From positions 1,178,001-1,242,000 of the forward strand of contig NZ_JASCRY010000001.1 in the NCBI RefSeq assembly GCF_030010375.1: a stretch of DNA of 64,000 nucleotides, in the 5' to 3' direction. The DNA is from Flavobacterium yafengii. Lineage in GTDB: Bacteria; Bacteroidota; Bacteroidia; Flavobacteriales; Flavobacteriaceae. Shown here piece after piece: positions 1 through 8,599 of this stretch; the first letter of the stretch is position 1, and every line of letters starts with the position of its first letter. The notes below the pieces were generated by a model. It worked only from the letters and a program-made list of their open reading frames with translations. It was not told the DNA's origin and did not search any database. A program made the translations under genes and the position numbers.

Positions 1-587
1 TTGGAGCATTATTCAAAATTACACATATTGAATTTGGAATCATAACAGGAAATTTAATGCTTACAATAGGTTTAGTGGTAGAAGCTTTAATTTTTGCTCT
101 ATCTGCTTTTGAACCAGTTGATGATGAATTAGATTGGACATTAGTTTATCCAGAGCTTGCTAACGGTAAGCCTGCTGGAGAAAGAAAACCAAAAGTAGAA
201 GCTCCTGCTGACGCTCAAGGATTGTTGTCTCAAAAATTGGATGCGATGTTGAAAGACGCTAAGATTGATGGAGAATTAATGGCAAGTTTAGGAAACAGTA
301 TCAAAAACTTTGAATCAGCAGCGAAAGGAATTGCTCCTACTGTAGATTCTATTTCTGCAACTAAAAAATACAGTGAAGAATTATCGATGGCTGCGGCACA
401 GATGGAATCTTTAAACAGTTTATACAAAGTACAATTAGAAAGTGCTTCTAGAAATGCTGAAGCAAATAAAGAAATTGCTGAAAATGCAGGAAAATTAAAA
501 GAACAAATGCAATCTATGACTGCAAATATTGCTTCATTGAACAATGTTTATGGTGGAATGCTTTCTGCTATGGGTAATAAAGGATAA
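1..587 (+). CDS. gldL: GldL, gliding/type IX secretion motor subunit (5' end outside window)
   Basis: Inner-membrane subunit of the proton-driven GldL-GldM motor that powers type IX secretion and gliding. The reading frame is open from the first bases of the window, so the N-terminus and first membrane helix are largely missing; the ATG at 57 lies inside the gene. The visible start (GALFKITHIEFG, then MLTIGLVVEALIFALSAFEP) is the end of helix 1, the loop and helix 2. The Glu in VVEA matches the conserved helix-2 glutamate linked to proton flow. The cytoplasmic tail is Ala/Glu/Lys-rich and probably helical. gldM follows after 45 bp on the same strand, the usual gldKLMN order. Confidence 0.96.
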   Translation, partial: GALFKITHIEFGIITGNLMLTIGLVVEALIFALSAFEPVDDELDWTLVYPELANGKPAGERKPKVEAPADAQGLLSQKLDAMLKDAKIDGELMASLGNSIKNFESAAKGIAPTVDSISATKKYSEELSMAAAQMESLNSLYKVQLESASRNAEANKEIAENAGKLKEQMQSMTANIASLNNVYGGMLSAMGNKG

Positions 588-632
588 TTAGTTTCAAACT
601 ATAAAACAACAACAAACTAATTAGTAGAAAAT

Positions 633-2180
633 ATGGCAGGAGGAAAACTAACCCCTAGACAGAAGATGATTAACCTAATGTACTTGGTTTTTATCGCGAT
701 GTTAGCTTTAAATATGTCCAAAGAGGTATTGTCAGCTTTTGGGATTTTAAATAATAAAATAGTAGAGTCTAACTCTATAACTGATACTAGAAATGAAAGC
801 TCATTTCAACAATTAGCCCAAAAAGCAGTGGATCAGCCTGGACAGTTTGGAGATAAAAAAGTTAAAGTTGAAAAAATTAGAGCTTTGTCTAAAGAGTTTA
901 ACGACTACATAGAAAACATCAAAACAACTGTCACTCAAAAACTTGAAAGAGATGCTGAAGGAAATTTGCCTTACGAGCAAATGGATAAAGGTGATTTAAT
1001 TGACAGAATGTTCTTTACAGGTGATAGAGTTTCTAAACAAGGTAAAGAGTTTTTAGATAAAATCAATAATTTCTCAACTCAAATAAAAGCTATTGGTGGA
1101 AGTTCAATTGCTGAATCTGAAATGAAAAAGATTGAAGCAAGATTTGCTACAAAACCAGTTTATTCTGAAAAAGCAGGTGCTAAATTAGATTGGATAGATT
1201 ACAATTATAAAGGATATCCTCTTATTGCTACAATTACTAAATTATCACAATTACAAGCTGATATCAAAACAACTGAAAGCGATGTGATGACAGGAATGTT
1301 TCAATCTGATTTAGTTGCTGCAGCGTCACTTACTGCTTACCAGCCTATTGTAGTTCTTGATAAATCTGTTTTCTTTCAAGGAGAAGCAGTAACAGGAAAA
1401 ATTATTTTAGGTAAATTCGATCCTTCATTAAAAGCAAAATCTGTTATTGTAAATGGATCTAGTGTACAAGCGCAAGCAGGTCAAGCTAAATTCTCTTTTG
1501 GAGCAGGTAATATTGGAGAACATGCTATTGGCGGTTCATTTAATTTTGACGAAAATGGAAAAGTGGTTAGCTTACCTATTAAAGATAAATACGTTGTTGT
1601 TGCAAGACCAAAATCGGCTACTATTTCTGCTGATAAAATGAATGTAGTGTATAGAGGTGTTGTAAACCCAATGACTATTTCTTTTGCAGGTGTTTCAGCT
1701 GATAAAGTTTCAGCTAGTGCTCCAGGATTAAGTTCTGCTGGTGGCGGTAAATACAACATGAGTCCAGGTTCAGGTTCTGAAGTAGTTATCAATGTTACTG
1801 GTGCACTTCCTGATGGTTCTAAAGTTTCGGATAAGAAAACTTTTAGAATAAAAGGTATTCCTGGTCCAACTGGAACTATTAGAGGAGAAATGGGTGTGGT
1901 AAAAGGACCTAAATCAAATTTACAAATTGCTACTATTGGAGCTAAACTAGTTGATTTTGACTTTGAAGTTGGTTTGAATGTAGTTGGATTTAATTTAAAA
2001 GTAACAGGTCAACCTACTGTAGTTGTTACAGGAAATAAATTGAATGCGCAGTGTAATGCTGTACTTTCAAAAGCAGTTAGAGGAGATCAAGTTACTATTT
2101 CTGAAATAAAAACAAAACTTGTAGGTGCAGGTAGCTATTTATTGCCAAGAACTGCTCCAGTAATTTTTGAAATACAATAA
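633..2180 (+). CDS. gldM: GldM, periplasmic shaft of the gliding/type IX secretion motor
   Basis: Partner of GldL: one N-terminal membrane helix plus four periplasmic domains thought to transmit motor rotation to the outer-membrane T9SS ring. 515 residues, a normal family length. The N-terminus MAGGKLTPRQKMINLMYLV carries the conserved Arg9 just before the single membrane helix (about residues 14-34), the residue implicated in pairing with the GldL glutamate. The rest is periplasmic domain sequence with glycine-rich beta segments in the C-terminal half. It lies between gldL and gldN with short gaps, consistent with one transcript. Confidence 0.97.
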   Translation: MAGGKLTPRQKMINLMYLVFIAMLALNMSKEVLSAFGILNNKIVESNSITDTRNESSFQQLAQKAVDQPGQFGDKKVKVEKIRALSKEFNDYIENIKTTVTQKLERDAEGNLPYEQMDKGDLIDRMFFTGDRVSKQGKEFLDKINNFSTQIKAIGGSSIAESEMKKIEARFATKPVYSEKAGAKLDWIDYNYKGYPLIATITKLSQLQADIKTTESDVMTGMFQSDLVAAASLTAYQPIVVLDKSVFFQGEAVTGKIILGKFDPSLKAKSVIVNGSSVQAQAGQAKFSFGAGNIGEHAIGGSFNFDENGKVVSLPIKDKYVVVARPKSATISADKMNVVYRGVVNPMTISFAGVSADKVSASAPGLSSAGGGKYNMSPGSGSEVVINVTGALPDGSKVSDKKTFRIKGIPGPTGTIRGEMGVVKGPKSNLQIATIGAKLVDFDFEVGLNVVGFNLKVTGQPTVVVTGNKLNAQCNAVLSKAVRGDQVTISEIKTKLVGAGSYLLPRTAPVIFEIQ

Positions 2181-2229
2181 ATAATAAGTAAGTTTATATT
2201 TGACCTACTTCAATTCTTATTATGATACC

Positions 2230-3123
2230 ATGATGAATGTAAGAAATTTTTTAATCGCTATTGTCTCTATTACAGGAAGTTTTGCTTCTTTTGGACAGTC
2301 TAATTTGCTTAATGCAAAAACTCCTGACCAAATAGGACTTAAAACTGCGGCACAACTCATTTCAGATAATGATAAACCATTAGTCTATGGTTATGTGCAT
2401 GATAGAGATGTTTTAATGGGTAAGACTACATGGGAAATTATTGATTTAAGCGAAAAGATTAATTTTGCTTTGTATTTTCCTATTGATACTGCAAATATTG
2501 GATCTGATAGAAGATCTTTGTATGATGTGCTTACTAAAGCTTTGAAAAATGGTAAAATTACTGAGGTGTACACCGACAGTTATTTCAATACCAAAAAATC
2601 CATGCAAGATATTCAAACTTCATTGACTCGTATTGACACTACTGATGCAGGTAGAGAGCAAATTAATGCAGGAAATCAAATATCGGATGAGTATATTTTA
2701 AAACAAGACTTAGCGGCTCAAGATGTAACACAATATAAAATTAAAGGATACTGGTATTTTGACAAACGTCAGAGTGAGCTGAAGTATCGTTTGTTGGGAA
2801 TTTGTCCTGTAACTCCGGATGTTTATACCATGAATAGTGATGAAAAAGATTATATCGAATTGTTCTGGGTATTCTTCCCAGCTGCAAGAGATGTTTTGCA
2901 TGAAGCAAAAGCGTTCAATGATAAAAATTCAGCGATGCCGGTTTCATTTGATCAAATATTAAACTCTAGGCGTTTTAATAGTGTTATTTACAAAGAAGAA
3001 AATGTATACGGCGATAGAACTATTGAAGAATACATGAAGGATAACGCTCAAAATCAATTATTAGAATCGGAAAGAGTAAAAGAAAAAATTCGCAATTTCG
3101 AATCAGATATGTGGAATTATTAA
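2230..3123 (+). CDS. gldN: GldN, gliding motility / type IX secretion protein
   Basis: Periplasmic component that works with GldK in the ring-like trans-envelope part of the T9SS. I start it at the ATG at 2230 (a second ATG follows at 2233). An upstream TTG at 2200 would add ten residues in front of a good signal peptide (MNVRNFLIAIVSITGSFASFGQ) and is less likely. The mature part starts SNLLNAKTPDQIG and includes the family-typical DRDVLMGKTTWEIIDL region near the N-terminus. It is the last gene of the gld operon, followed by a hairpin terminator. Confidence 0.95.
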   Translation: MMNVRNFLIAIVSITGSFASFGQSNLLNAKTPDQIGLKTAAQLISDNDKPLVYGYVHDRDVLMGKTTWEIIDLSEKINFALYFPIDTANIGSDRRSLYDVLTKALKNGKITEVYTDSYFNTKKSMQDIQTSLTRIDTTDAGREQINAGNQISDEYILKQDLAAQDVTQYKIKGYWYFDKRQSELKYRLLGICPVTPDVYTMNSDEKDYIELFWVFFPAARDVLHEAKAFNDKNSAMPVSFDQILNSRRFNSVIYKEENVYGDRTIEEYMKDNAQNQLLESERVKEKIRNFESDMWNY

Positions 3124-3147
3124 TCCTGATTTTAAAATATAATAAAA

Positions 3148-3177
3148 AACTCTTACTGTAATGGTGAGAGTTTTTTT
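3148..3177 (+). terminator. Rho-independent terminator after gldN
   Basis: AACTCTTAC at 3148-3156 pairs with GTGAGAGTT at 3164-3172 (one G-U pair), followed by a T run. It sits 25 bp after the gldN stop and closes the gld operon. Confidence 0.8.
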
Positions 3178-3223
3178 GTTTTAATGTGTTTACTTTGCAC
3201 TTATTTTTAAGGTATTATTTCAA

Positions 3224-4273
3224 ATGATTGATTATTTAATTATTGGTTCTGGTTTAGCGGGTATTTCATTTGCAGAGGTTGCTTTGCGTAATGACAAATC
3301 TATTTTGGTTTTGGATAACAATTCCCAAAATTCATCCAAAATCGCAGGAGGGTTGTATAATCCGGTTATTTTAAAGCGTTTTAGCGAGGTGTGGCAGGCC
3401 CAAGAACAATTAGCGATTATGAATGAATTTTATACTTTTTTAGAAGAAAAACTAAATTGTAAAGTTGATTTTAAAAGTCCTATTTTAAGAAAATTTTTTT
3501 CCGTTGAAGAACAGAATAATTGGTTTGCTGCTTCGGATAAAATAGCACTGGCTCCTTTTTTATCAACACAATTGATTTCTAAAAAGTATGTTGGGATTGA
3601 TTCTCCTTATGGTTATGGCGAAGTTTTACAAACGGGCTATGTGGACACCGCTTTGCTCTTAAATAAATACAGAGAGTATCTAAAACATAACAATCTATTT
3701 CAAGAAGAAGCATTTGATTATGATGCTTTAAAAATCGAATCGGACAGTATTCATTATAAAAATATTCAAGCCAAACATATTATTTTTGCGGAAGGTTTTG
3801 GGATGCATGCCAATCCGTATTTCAATCAGTTGCCTTTAGACGGAACCAAAGGAGAGCTTTTTATTATTAAAGCGCCTGAGTTAAATCTTGATGTAATTGT
3901 GAATACCAGTGTGTTTATTTTGCCACTTGGGAATGATTTATTCAAAGTTGGAGCAACGTATAATTGGAAAGATAAAACAGATTTGCCTACTGAGGAAGGA
4001 AAAACGGAATTAGTAGATAGAATAAAAGAAATTATTAGCTGTGATTTTGAAATTATAGAGCATTTTGCAGGCGTTCGGCCAACGGTTAAGGACAGAAGAC
4101 CATTAGTGGGAACGCATCAAAATTATGAATCAGTACATATTCTAAACGGTTTGGGAACTAGAGGAGTTATGCTAGGACCAGCAATGGCAAAAGCATTATT
4201 TGAAAATATTGAACATCAGGTGCCTTTAAATAAGGAGATTGACATTAACAGATTTCTGCCTAAAGGGCCGTAA
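3224..4273 (+). CDS. FAD-dependent oxidoreductase (DAO family)
   Basis: 349-residue flavoprotein of the D-amino-acid-oxidase / glycine-oxidase fold. The dinucleotide-binding motif is at the extreme N-terminus (GSGLAG, residues 8-13, after IDYLII), followed by a basic/acidic FAD-ribose contact (VLDNNS). Near the C-terminus, GVRPTVKDRRPLVG and LNGLGTRGVMLGPAMA form the second FAD-binding segment typical of the family. Substrate cannot be deduced; amino acid or amine oxidation is the family norm. It stands alone between the gld terminator and a convergent DUF983 gene. Confidence 0.85.
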   Translation: MIDYLIIGSGLAGISFAEVALRNDKSILVLDNNSQNSSKIAGGLYNPVILKRFSEVWQAQEQLAIMNEFYTFLEEKLNCKVDFKSPILRKFFSVEEQNNWFAASDKIALAPFLSTQLISKKYVGIDSPYGYGEVLQTGYVDTALLLNKYREYLKHNNLFQEEAFDYDALKIESDSIHYKNIQAKHIIFAEGFGMHANPYFNQLPLDGTKGELFIIKAPELNLDVIVNTSVFILPLGNDLFKVGATYNWKDKTDLPTEEGKTELVDRIKEIISCDFEIIEHFAGVRPTVKDRRPLVGTHQNYESVHILNGLGTRGVMLGPAMAKALFENIEHQVPLNKEIDINRFLPKGP

Positions 4274-4278
4274 TGCTA

Positions 4279-4662
4279 TTATTTTAGTTTGGTTTTTGGA
4301 TCATAGGAAACAAACATATTGATGTATATGTTTCTGGACCATCGCAAGACAAATGGAAATAAGACAATAAGTGATGCAATTATAGCAATAAATGCCACTT
4401 TTAGGCTGGAACCAAAGATTACAAATGAGATTATAAAGGCTGCAATTCCAGTAGCGACATTTAATCCGTAACTGACATACATTGCACCATAAAAAAAGGA
4501 AGGTTCAATTTGATATTTCAAACCACAATGGCTGCAGTTTTCATGCATTTTCAAGATTTTATTGAAATGTAATGGATTTTTATCCAAATACATACTCTCA
4601 TTCTGACATTTAGGACAAGTTCCTGTTAAAATACTATATAATTTGGATCCTTTTTTTAACAT
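4279..4662 (-). CDS. DUF983 family membrane protein with zinc-ribbon-like cysteines
   Basis: Small membrane protein of the DUF983 family, function unknown. It has a CPKC pair near the N-terminus and a second CSHC pair about 30 residues later, suggesting a zinc ribbon, then two hydrophobic segments (GLNVATGIAAFIISFVIF and AFIAIIASLIVLFPFVL). The frame is open further upstream to 4752, but that longer form would overlap the divergent ABC-F gene, and family members begin MLKKGSKLYSILTG, so I start at 4662 (127 residues). Its stop lies 5 bp from the convergent oxidoreductase stop. Confidence 0.85.
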   Translation of the reverse strand: MLKKGSKLYSILTGTCPKCQNESMYLDKNPLHFNKILKMHENCSHCGLKYQIEPSFFYGAMYVSYGLNVATGIAAFIISFVIFGSSLKVAFIAIIASLIVLFPFVLRWSRNIYINMFVSYDPKTKLK

Positions 4663-4735
4663 TTGCAAAAAATTTAATTTTTCCTTTCTTAGAGTTACAA
4701 ATTTACGCATTCGAAAAGGAATAAAATAACAATAC

Positions 4736-6643
4736 ATGCTTAATATACACAATTTATCCGTTTCGTTTGGTGGTACTTATTTATTTGAAGAAGTTACCTT
4801 TCGATTAGGGGCCGGAGACCGTGTAGGTCTCGTTGGGAAGAACGGAGCGGGAAAATCTACCATGCTTAAAATGTTGGCAAAAGATTTTGCTCCTGATTCA
4901 GGTGTTATTTCTCAAGAGAAAGATCTTCGTATGGGATTTTTGCGTCAGGATATCGATTTTGAACAAGGAAGAACGGTTCTTGAAGAAGCGTATGAAGCTT
5001 TTACTGAGATTAAAATTGTCGAGAAAAAGCTCGAAGAGATTAATCACTTGTTAGTTACAAGAACTGATTATGAAAGTGATGAATACAGTCAAATCATAGA
5101 AGATTTATCTGATTATACGCACCGTTTTGAATTATTGGGCGGTTATAATTATGTGGGTGATACAGAGAAAATTTTACTTGGTTTAGGATTTAAAAGAGAT
5201 GTATTCGATAATCAAACCGAAACTTTTTCTGGAGGATGGAGAATGCGTATCGAATTAGCTAAATTATTATTACAGGCTAATGATGTTTTGTTGCTGGATG
5301 AGCCTACGAATCACTTGGATATAGAAAGTATCATTTGGTTAGAAAGTTTCCTTCGTAATTATCCTGGAGTTGTGGTGATTGTTTCGCACGATAAAATGTT
5401 TTTGGATAATGTGACGAACAGAACTATAGAAATTTCTCTTGGAAAAGCGTATGATTTCAATAAACCATATTCTCAATATTTAGAATTGCGTCACGAAATT
5501 CGTGAAAAGCAATTGGCAACGCAAAAAAACCAAGCCAAAAAAATTGAAGAAACAGAAAAATTAATCGAAAAATTCCGTGCCAAGGCTTCCAAAGCTTCTA
5601 TGGCACAATCGATGATTAAGAAACTCGATAAAATAGAACGCATCGAAGTCGATGAAGATGACAACTCGGTGATGAACATTACTTTTCCAGTTTCAAAAGA
5701 ACCGGGAAGAGTCGTAATTGAAGCCGAAAACGTAACTAAAAGCTACGGTGATAAAACGATTTTGAAAGATATTAATTTGTTAGTGGAGCGCGGAAGTAAA
5801 ATTGCATTCGTTGGACAAAACGGACAAGGAAAATCGACTTTCATTAAAGCTATTGTTGATGAATTTGAATATAAAGGAAATATCAAATTAGGGCATAATG
5901 TACAATTAGGGTATTTTGCGCAAAATCAAGCGGAATATCTGGATGGCGAAATCACTTTGTTGCAAACGATGGAAGATGCAGCTGCAGACACAAACCGAAT
6001 GAAAGTGCGCGATATGCTGGGGTCTTTCCTTTTTCGTGGCGATGATGTAGAAAAAAAGGTAAAAGTCCTTTCTGGAGGCGAAAGAAACCGTCTGGCGTTG
6101 TGTAAATTATTGTTGCAGCCCATTAATGTTTTATTGATGGATGAGCCTACGAATCACTTGGATATTAAATCCAAAAATGTTTTGAAAGCGGCGCTTCAAA
6201 AATTTGGAGGTACTTTATTGCTGGTTTCTCACGATAGGGATTTCTTGCAGGGAATGTCAAATTTAGTGTATGAATTCAAAGACCAAAAAATAAAAGAATA
6301 TTTAGGGGATATCAATTATTTCTTGGAGCAACGCAATATGGAAAATATGCGCGAAGTCGAGAAAAAAGATGCCCAGAAAGCGGCTGCGCCTAAAGAAAGC
6401 AACAAAGCTTCGTATGAAGATCAGAAAAAAGGGAAAGCGTTGCAGAATAAATTGAGTAAAGTGGAGAGTCAAATCAAGCAATTGGAAAAAGACATTCAGC
6501 AAGATGATAAAATGCTCGCTTCTAATTATGACAAGCACATTGAAGATGCTAAGTTTTTCACAGCATACAACAAGAAAAAATCTGAATTAGACAAACTGTT
6601 GTTAGATTGGGAAGTTGTTCAGGAAGAAATTGATAATTTATAA
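4736..6643 (+). CDS. ABC-F family ATPase (Uup/EttA-like)
   Basis: 635-residue soluble protein with two ABC ATPase domains and no membrane segments, the ABC-F layout. Domain 1: Walker A GKNGAGKS (34-41), signature FSGGWRMR, Walker B LLLDEPTNHLD. Domain 2: GQNGQGKS, LSGGERNR, LLMDEPTNHLD. The two are joined by a charged linker (YSQYLELRHE onward), and a Lys/Glu-rich coiled coil fills the last ~90 residues. ABC-F proteins bind the ribosomal E site and modulate translation; this long form with C-terminal coiled coil resembles Uup-type housekeeping members rather than antibiotic-protection factors, which is inference. It ends at a strong terminator. Confidence 0.93.
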   Translation: MLNIHNLSVSFGGTYLFEEVTFRLGAGDRVGLVGKNGAGKSTMLKMLAKDFAPDSGVISQEKDLRMGFLRQDIDFEQGRTVLEEAYEAFTEIKIVEKKLEEINHLLVTRTDYESDEYSQIIEDLSDYTHRFELLGGYNYVGDTEKILLGLGFKRDVFDNQTETFSGGWRMRIELAKLLLQANDVLLLDEPTNHLDIESIIWLESFLRNYPGVVVIVSHDKMFLDNVTNRTIEISLGKAYDFNKPYSQYLELRHEIREKQLATQKNQAKKIEETEKLIEKFRAKASKASMAQSMIKKLDKIERIEVDEDDNSVMNITFPVSKEPGRVVIEAENVTKSYGDKTILKDINLLVERGSKIAFVGQNGQGKSTFIKAIVDEFEYKGNIKLGHNVQLGYFAQNQAEYLDGEITLLQTMEDAAADTNRMKVRDMLGSFLFRGDDVEKKVKVLSGGERNRLALCKLLLQPINVLLMDEPTNHLDIKSKNVLKAALQKFGGTLLLVSHDRDFLQGMSNLVYEFKDQKIKEYLGDINYFLEQRNMENMREVEKKDAQKAAAPKESNKASYEDQKKGKALQNKLSKVESQIKQLEKDIQQDDKMLASNYDKHIEDAKFFTAYNKKKSELDKLLLDWEVVQEEIDNL

Positions 6644-6650
6644 AAAACGA

Positions 6651-6677
6651 GAGTTCCATTTTTGGAACTCTTTTTTT
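6651..6677 (+). terminator. Terminator after the ABC-F gene
   Basis: Perfect 8-bp stem GAGTTCCA / TGGAACTC (6651-6658 and 6663-6670) with a TTTT loop and seven T residues. Its T run overlaps the stop codon of the convergent App1 gene. Confidence 0.88.
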
Positions 6678-7644
6678 ATACAATAATTCCAATCATTTTT
6701 GAATGTGCTATGGCTTCGCTACTGTTTTGAAAATAGCAAACAGAAACTTTCAGGGTTTCTAAATTTTTCAAAACCGCGGTTACTTTGTCTTTTTTGTTTG
6801 TTCCGGTTTGTCTGATGTAAACTGCCTTTACGGTTACTGGGAAAATTTTACAAATGGCCTCGTACAAAAATGGATCATGTTGCGAATCATCTCCAAGAAG
6901 TACATATTCTAAATTGGGGTAAAATTCTAAAATGTGTTTTATTTTGTCAAACTTATGATTGTGATTGCCTCTGCCGGACAAGAAAAAATCAGTGAGACTT
7001 GTTTTAATATCCTTCAATAATAAAACTGCTTTTGGGAGCTTATGAATTTCGGTAAATTTTGTGATAAAACGATACAGATTCCATTCGCTGCTGGAAACAT
7101 AGAAAAAAGCATTGAATTCCCCTTTGTTTTCCCTTCCGGCGGTACTTAAAGCTTGATAATGTGTCACAACGTCTTCGTATATTTTTCTCTTGTTTACGTT
7201 TTTAAATAATAAAACATATAATTTTTTCAAAGGATTCAACGTATGAGAAACTAAAAAAGTGTCGTCAATATCAGATATGATTCCTAAATTCCCTTTGTGA
7301 GGCCTAATGTAACTGTCTCTGGTTGTTATAGGTTCATTTTTGTAAACAATACTTACTTCATAATCAATCCACCCATAATTAGTATTTTGGTCTAATGGAA
7401 CACAGAATTTAAAATAACCGTCGATTAATGTTTTGGTATGAATTTTGGCATTGTTGTGTTCTAAGTATACATCGGCGTTTGCCTGTGTTTTTATTTGAAA
7501 CATTTTAATTACCGAAGTAGCATTTTTCAGATTCTTTTTTTGAAAATTATATTCTTGAATTGTTGTTGGCTTAAAAACATGCCCCATCACAATCAATTCC
7601 TGTTCATTAGCATAGCCGCGATATAATTTTAAAATTGGTTTCAT
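6676..7644 (-). CDS. App1-type phosphatidate phosphatase domain protein
   Basis: 322 residues matching the App1 phosphatidate phosphatase family (DUF2183), a HAD-like phosphatase. The catalytic DxDxT motif is SDIDDTF (Asp125, Asp127, Thr129); later motifs FYVSSSEWNLY and LLGDDSQHD are the family's serine-rich and acidic motifs. The N-terminal ~115 residues form a beta-rich region typical of the family. No signal peptide, so probably cytoplasmic. It is divergent (64 bp) from a diacylglycerol-kinase-family gene that catalyses the formally opposite reaction, suggesting a lipid phosphate role. Confidence 0.87.
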   Translation of the reverse strand: MKPILKLYRGYANEQELIVMGHVFKPTTIQEYNFQKKNLKNATSVIKMFQIKTQANADVYLEHNNAKIHTKTLIDGYFKFCVPLDQNTNYGWIDYEVSIVYKNEPITTRDSYIRPHKGNLGIISDIDDTFLVSHTLNPLKKLYVLLFKNVNKRKIYEDVVTHYQALSTAGRENKGEFNAFFYVSSSEWNLYRFITKFTEIHKLPKAVLLLKDIKTSLTDFFLSGRGNHNHKFDKIKHILEFYPNLEYVLLGDDSQHDPFLYEAICKIFPVTVKAVYIRQTGTNKKDKVTAVLKNLETLKVSVCYFQNSSEAIAHSKMIGIIV

Positions 7645-7708
7645 TTATTGTAGTACTTTTGAGTGTTGTTGAAATTAATTATTTTTAATCAATAAAAGAA
7701 GAAAAAGT

Positions 7709-8599
7709 TTGAAAAATAACATTATGTTGGTTGTAAATCCAATCTCTGGAGATGTTGATAAATCTGAATTGATCGACGCAGCAACAATTTTTGCCGGAAA
7801 AGAAAATTTGAATCTTGTGATTTATAATACTTCGGGAGCCGCTGATATTGAGAATATAAAAGTACTCTATGACACCTATAATCCGGAACGAATTATTGTT
7901 GCTGGAGGTGATGGAACAATAAAAATGGTTGCCGAGGCGATGGAAAGCCATGACGTTATTATTGGGATTTTACCCGCTGGTTCTGCCAATGGTTTGGCTG
8001 TTGATTTAAATTTACCATCTACAATCGAAGAAAACTTAGAAATTGCATTTCATAATGGCTACATGGAAATAGATATGATTTCAATCAATGATAAAAAAAG
8101 CATCCATTTAAGCGATTTAGGTGTAAATGCGGAAATGATTAAGAACTATGAAAATAGTAATATTCGAGGAAAATGGGGCTATTTTTTACAAACTTTCAGT
8201 ACTTTAATTGATTTAGGCGATCCTTTTACAGCAACAATAACAGGCGATTTTGAAACGATTGAATGTACAGCAAGAATGATTGTAATTGCGAATTCTCAAA
8301 AATACGGCACGGGAGTTTCTATTAACCCCAATGGTGTTATGGATGATGGAAAGTTTGAATTAGTTATTTTGAAAAATTTAGATTTGGTAGTACTGGGGAA
8401 AATTATTTCAGGGAATATGCCTATAGATTCAGACGATGTTGAGATAATTTCTACTGATAAAGCTATGGTTACGACTAATGTTCCGGTTAGTTTTCAAATT
8501 GATGGGGAATATTGCGGTACCAAAACAAAACTGGATATTAAAATTTTACCCAAACAAATGAAAGTTGCTATTCCAAATATAAATCGTGATGTTATTTAA
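7709..8599 (+). CDS. Diacylglycerol kinase family lipid kinase (YegS/BmrU-like)
   Basis: 296-residue lipid kinase of the DAGK catalytic family. VNPISG near the N-terminus, GGDGT (66-70) and LPAGSANGLAVDLN are the nucleotide-binding and substrate motifs. The C-terminal beta domain is present (AMVTTNVPVSFQIDGEY). It would phosphorylate diacylglycerol or a related lipid. I use the TTG at 7709 because MKNNIMLVVNPISG fits the family and a purine-rich stretch precedes it; an ATG at 7724 is the alternative. The 3' end overlaps the convergent acyltransferase gene by 8 bp. Confidence 0.88.
   Translation: MKNNIMLVVNPISGDVDKSELIDAATIFAGKENLNLVIYNTSGAADIENIKVLYDTYNPERIIVAGGDGTIKMVAEAMESHDVIIGILPAGSANGLAVDLNLPSTIEENLEIAFHNGYMEIDMISINDKKSIHLSDLGVNAEMIKNYENSNIRGKWGYFLQTFSTLIDLGDPFTATITGDFETIECTARMIVIANSQKYGTGVSINPNGVMDDGKFELVILKNLDLVVLGKIISGNMPIDSDDVEIISTDKAMVTTNVPVSFQIDGEYCGTKTKLDIKILPKQMKVAIPNINRDVI

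Noticed and set aside
2200..2229. TTG start for gldN
   Set aside because: It adds ten residues before a complete signal peptide; ATG 2230 is better.
4663..4752. Longer N-terminus for the DUF983 protein
   Set aside because: It would overlap the divergent ABC-F start, and the family start MLKKGSKLYS fits at 4662.
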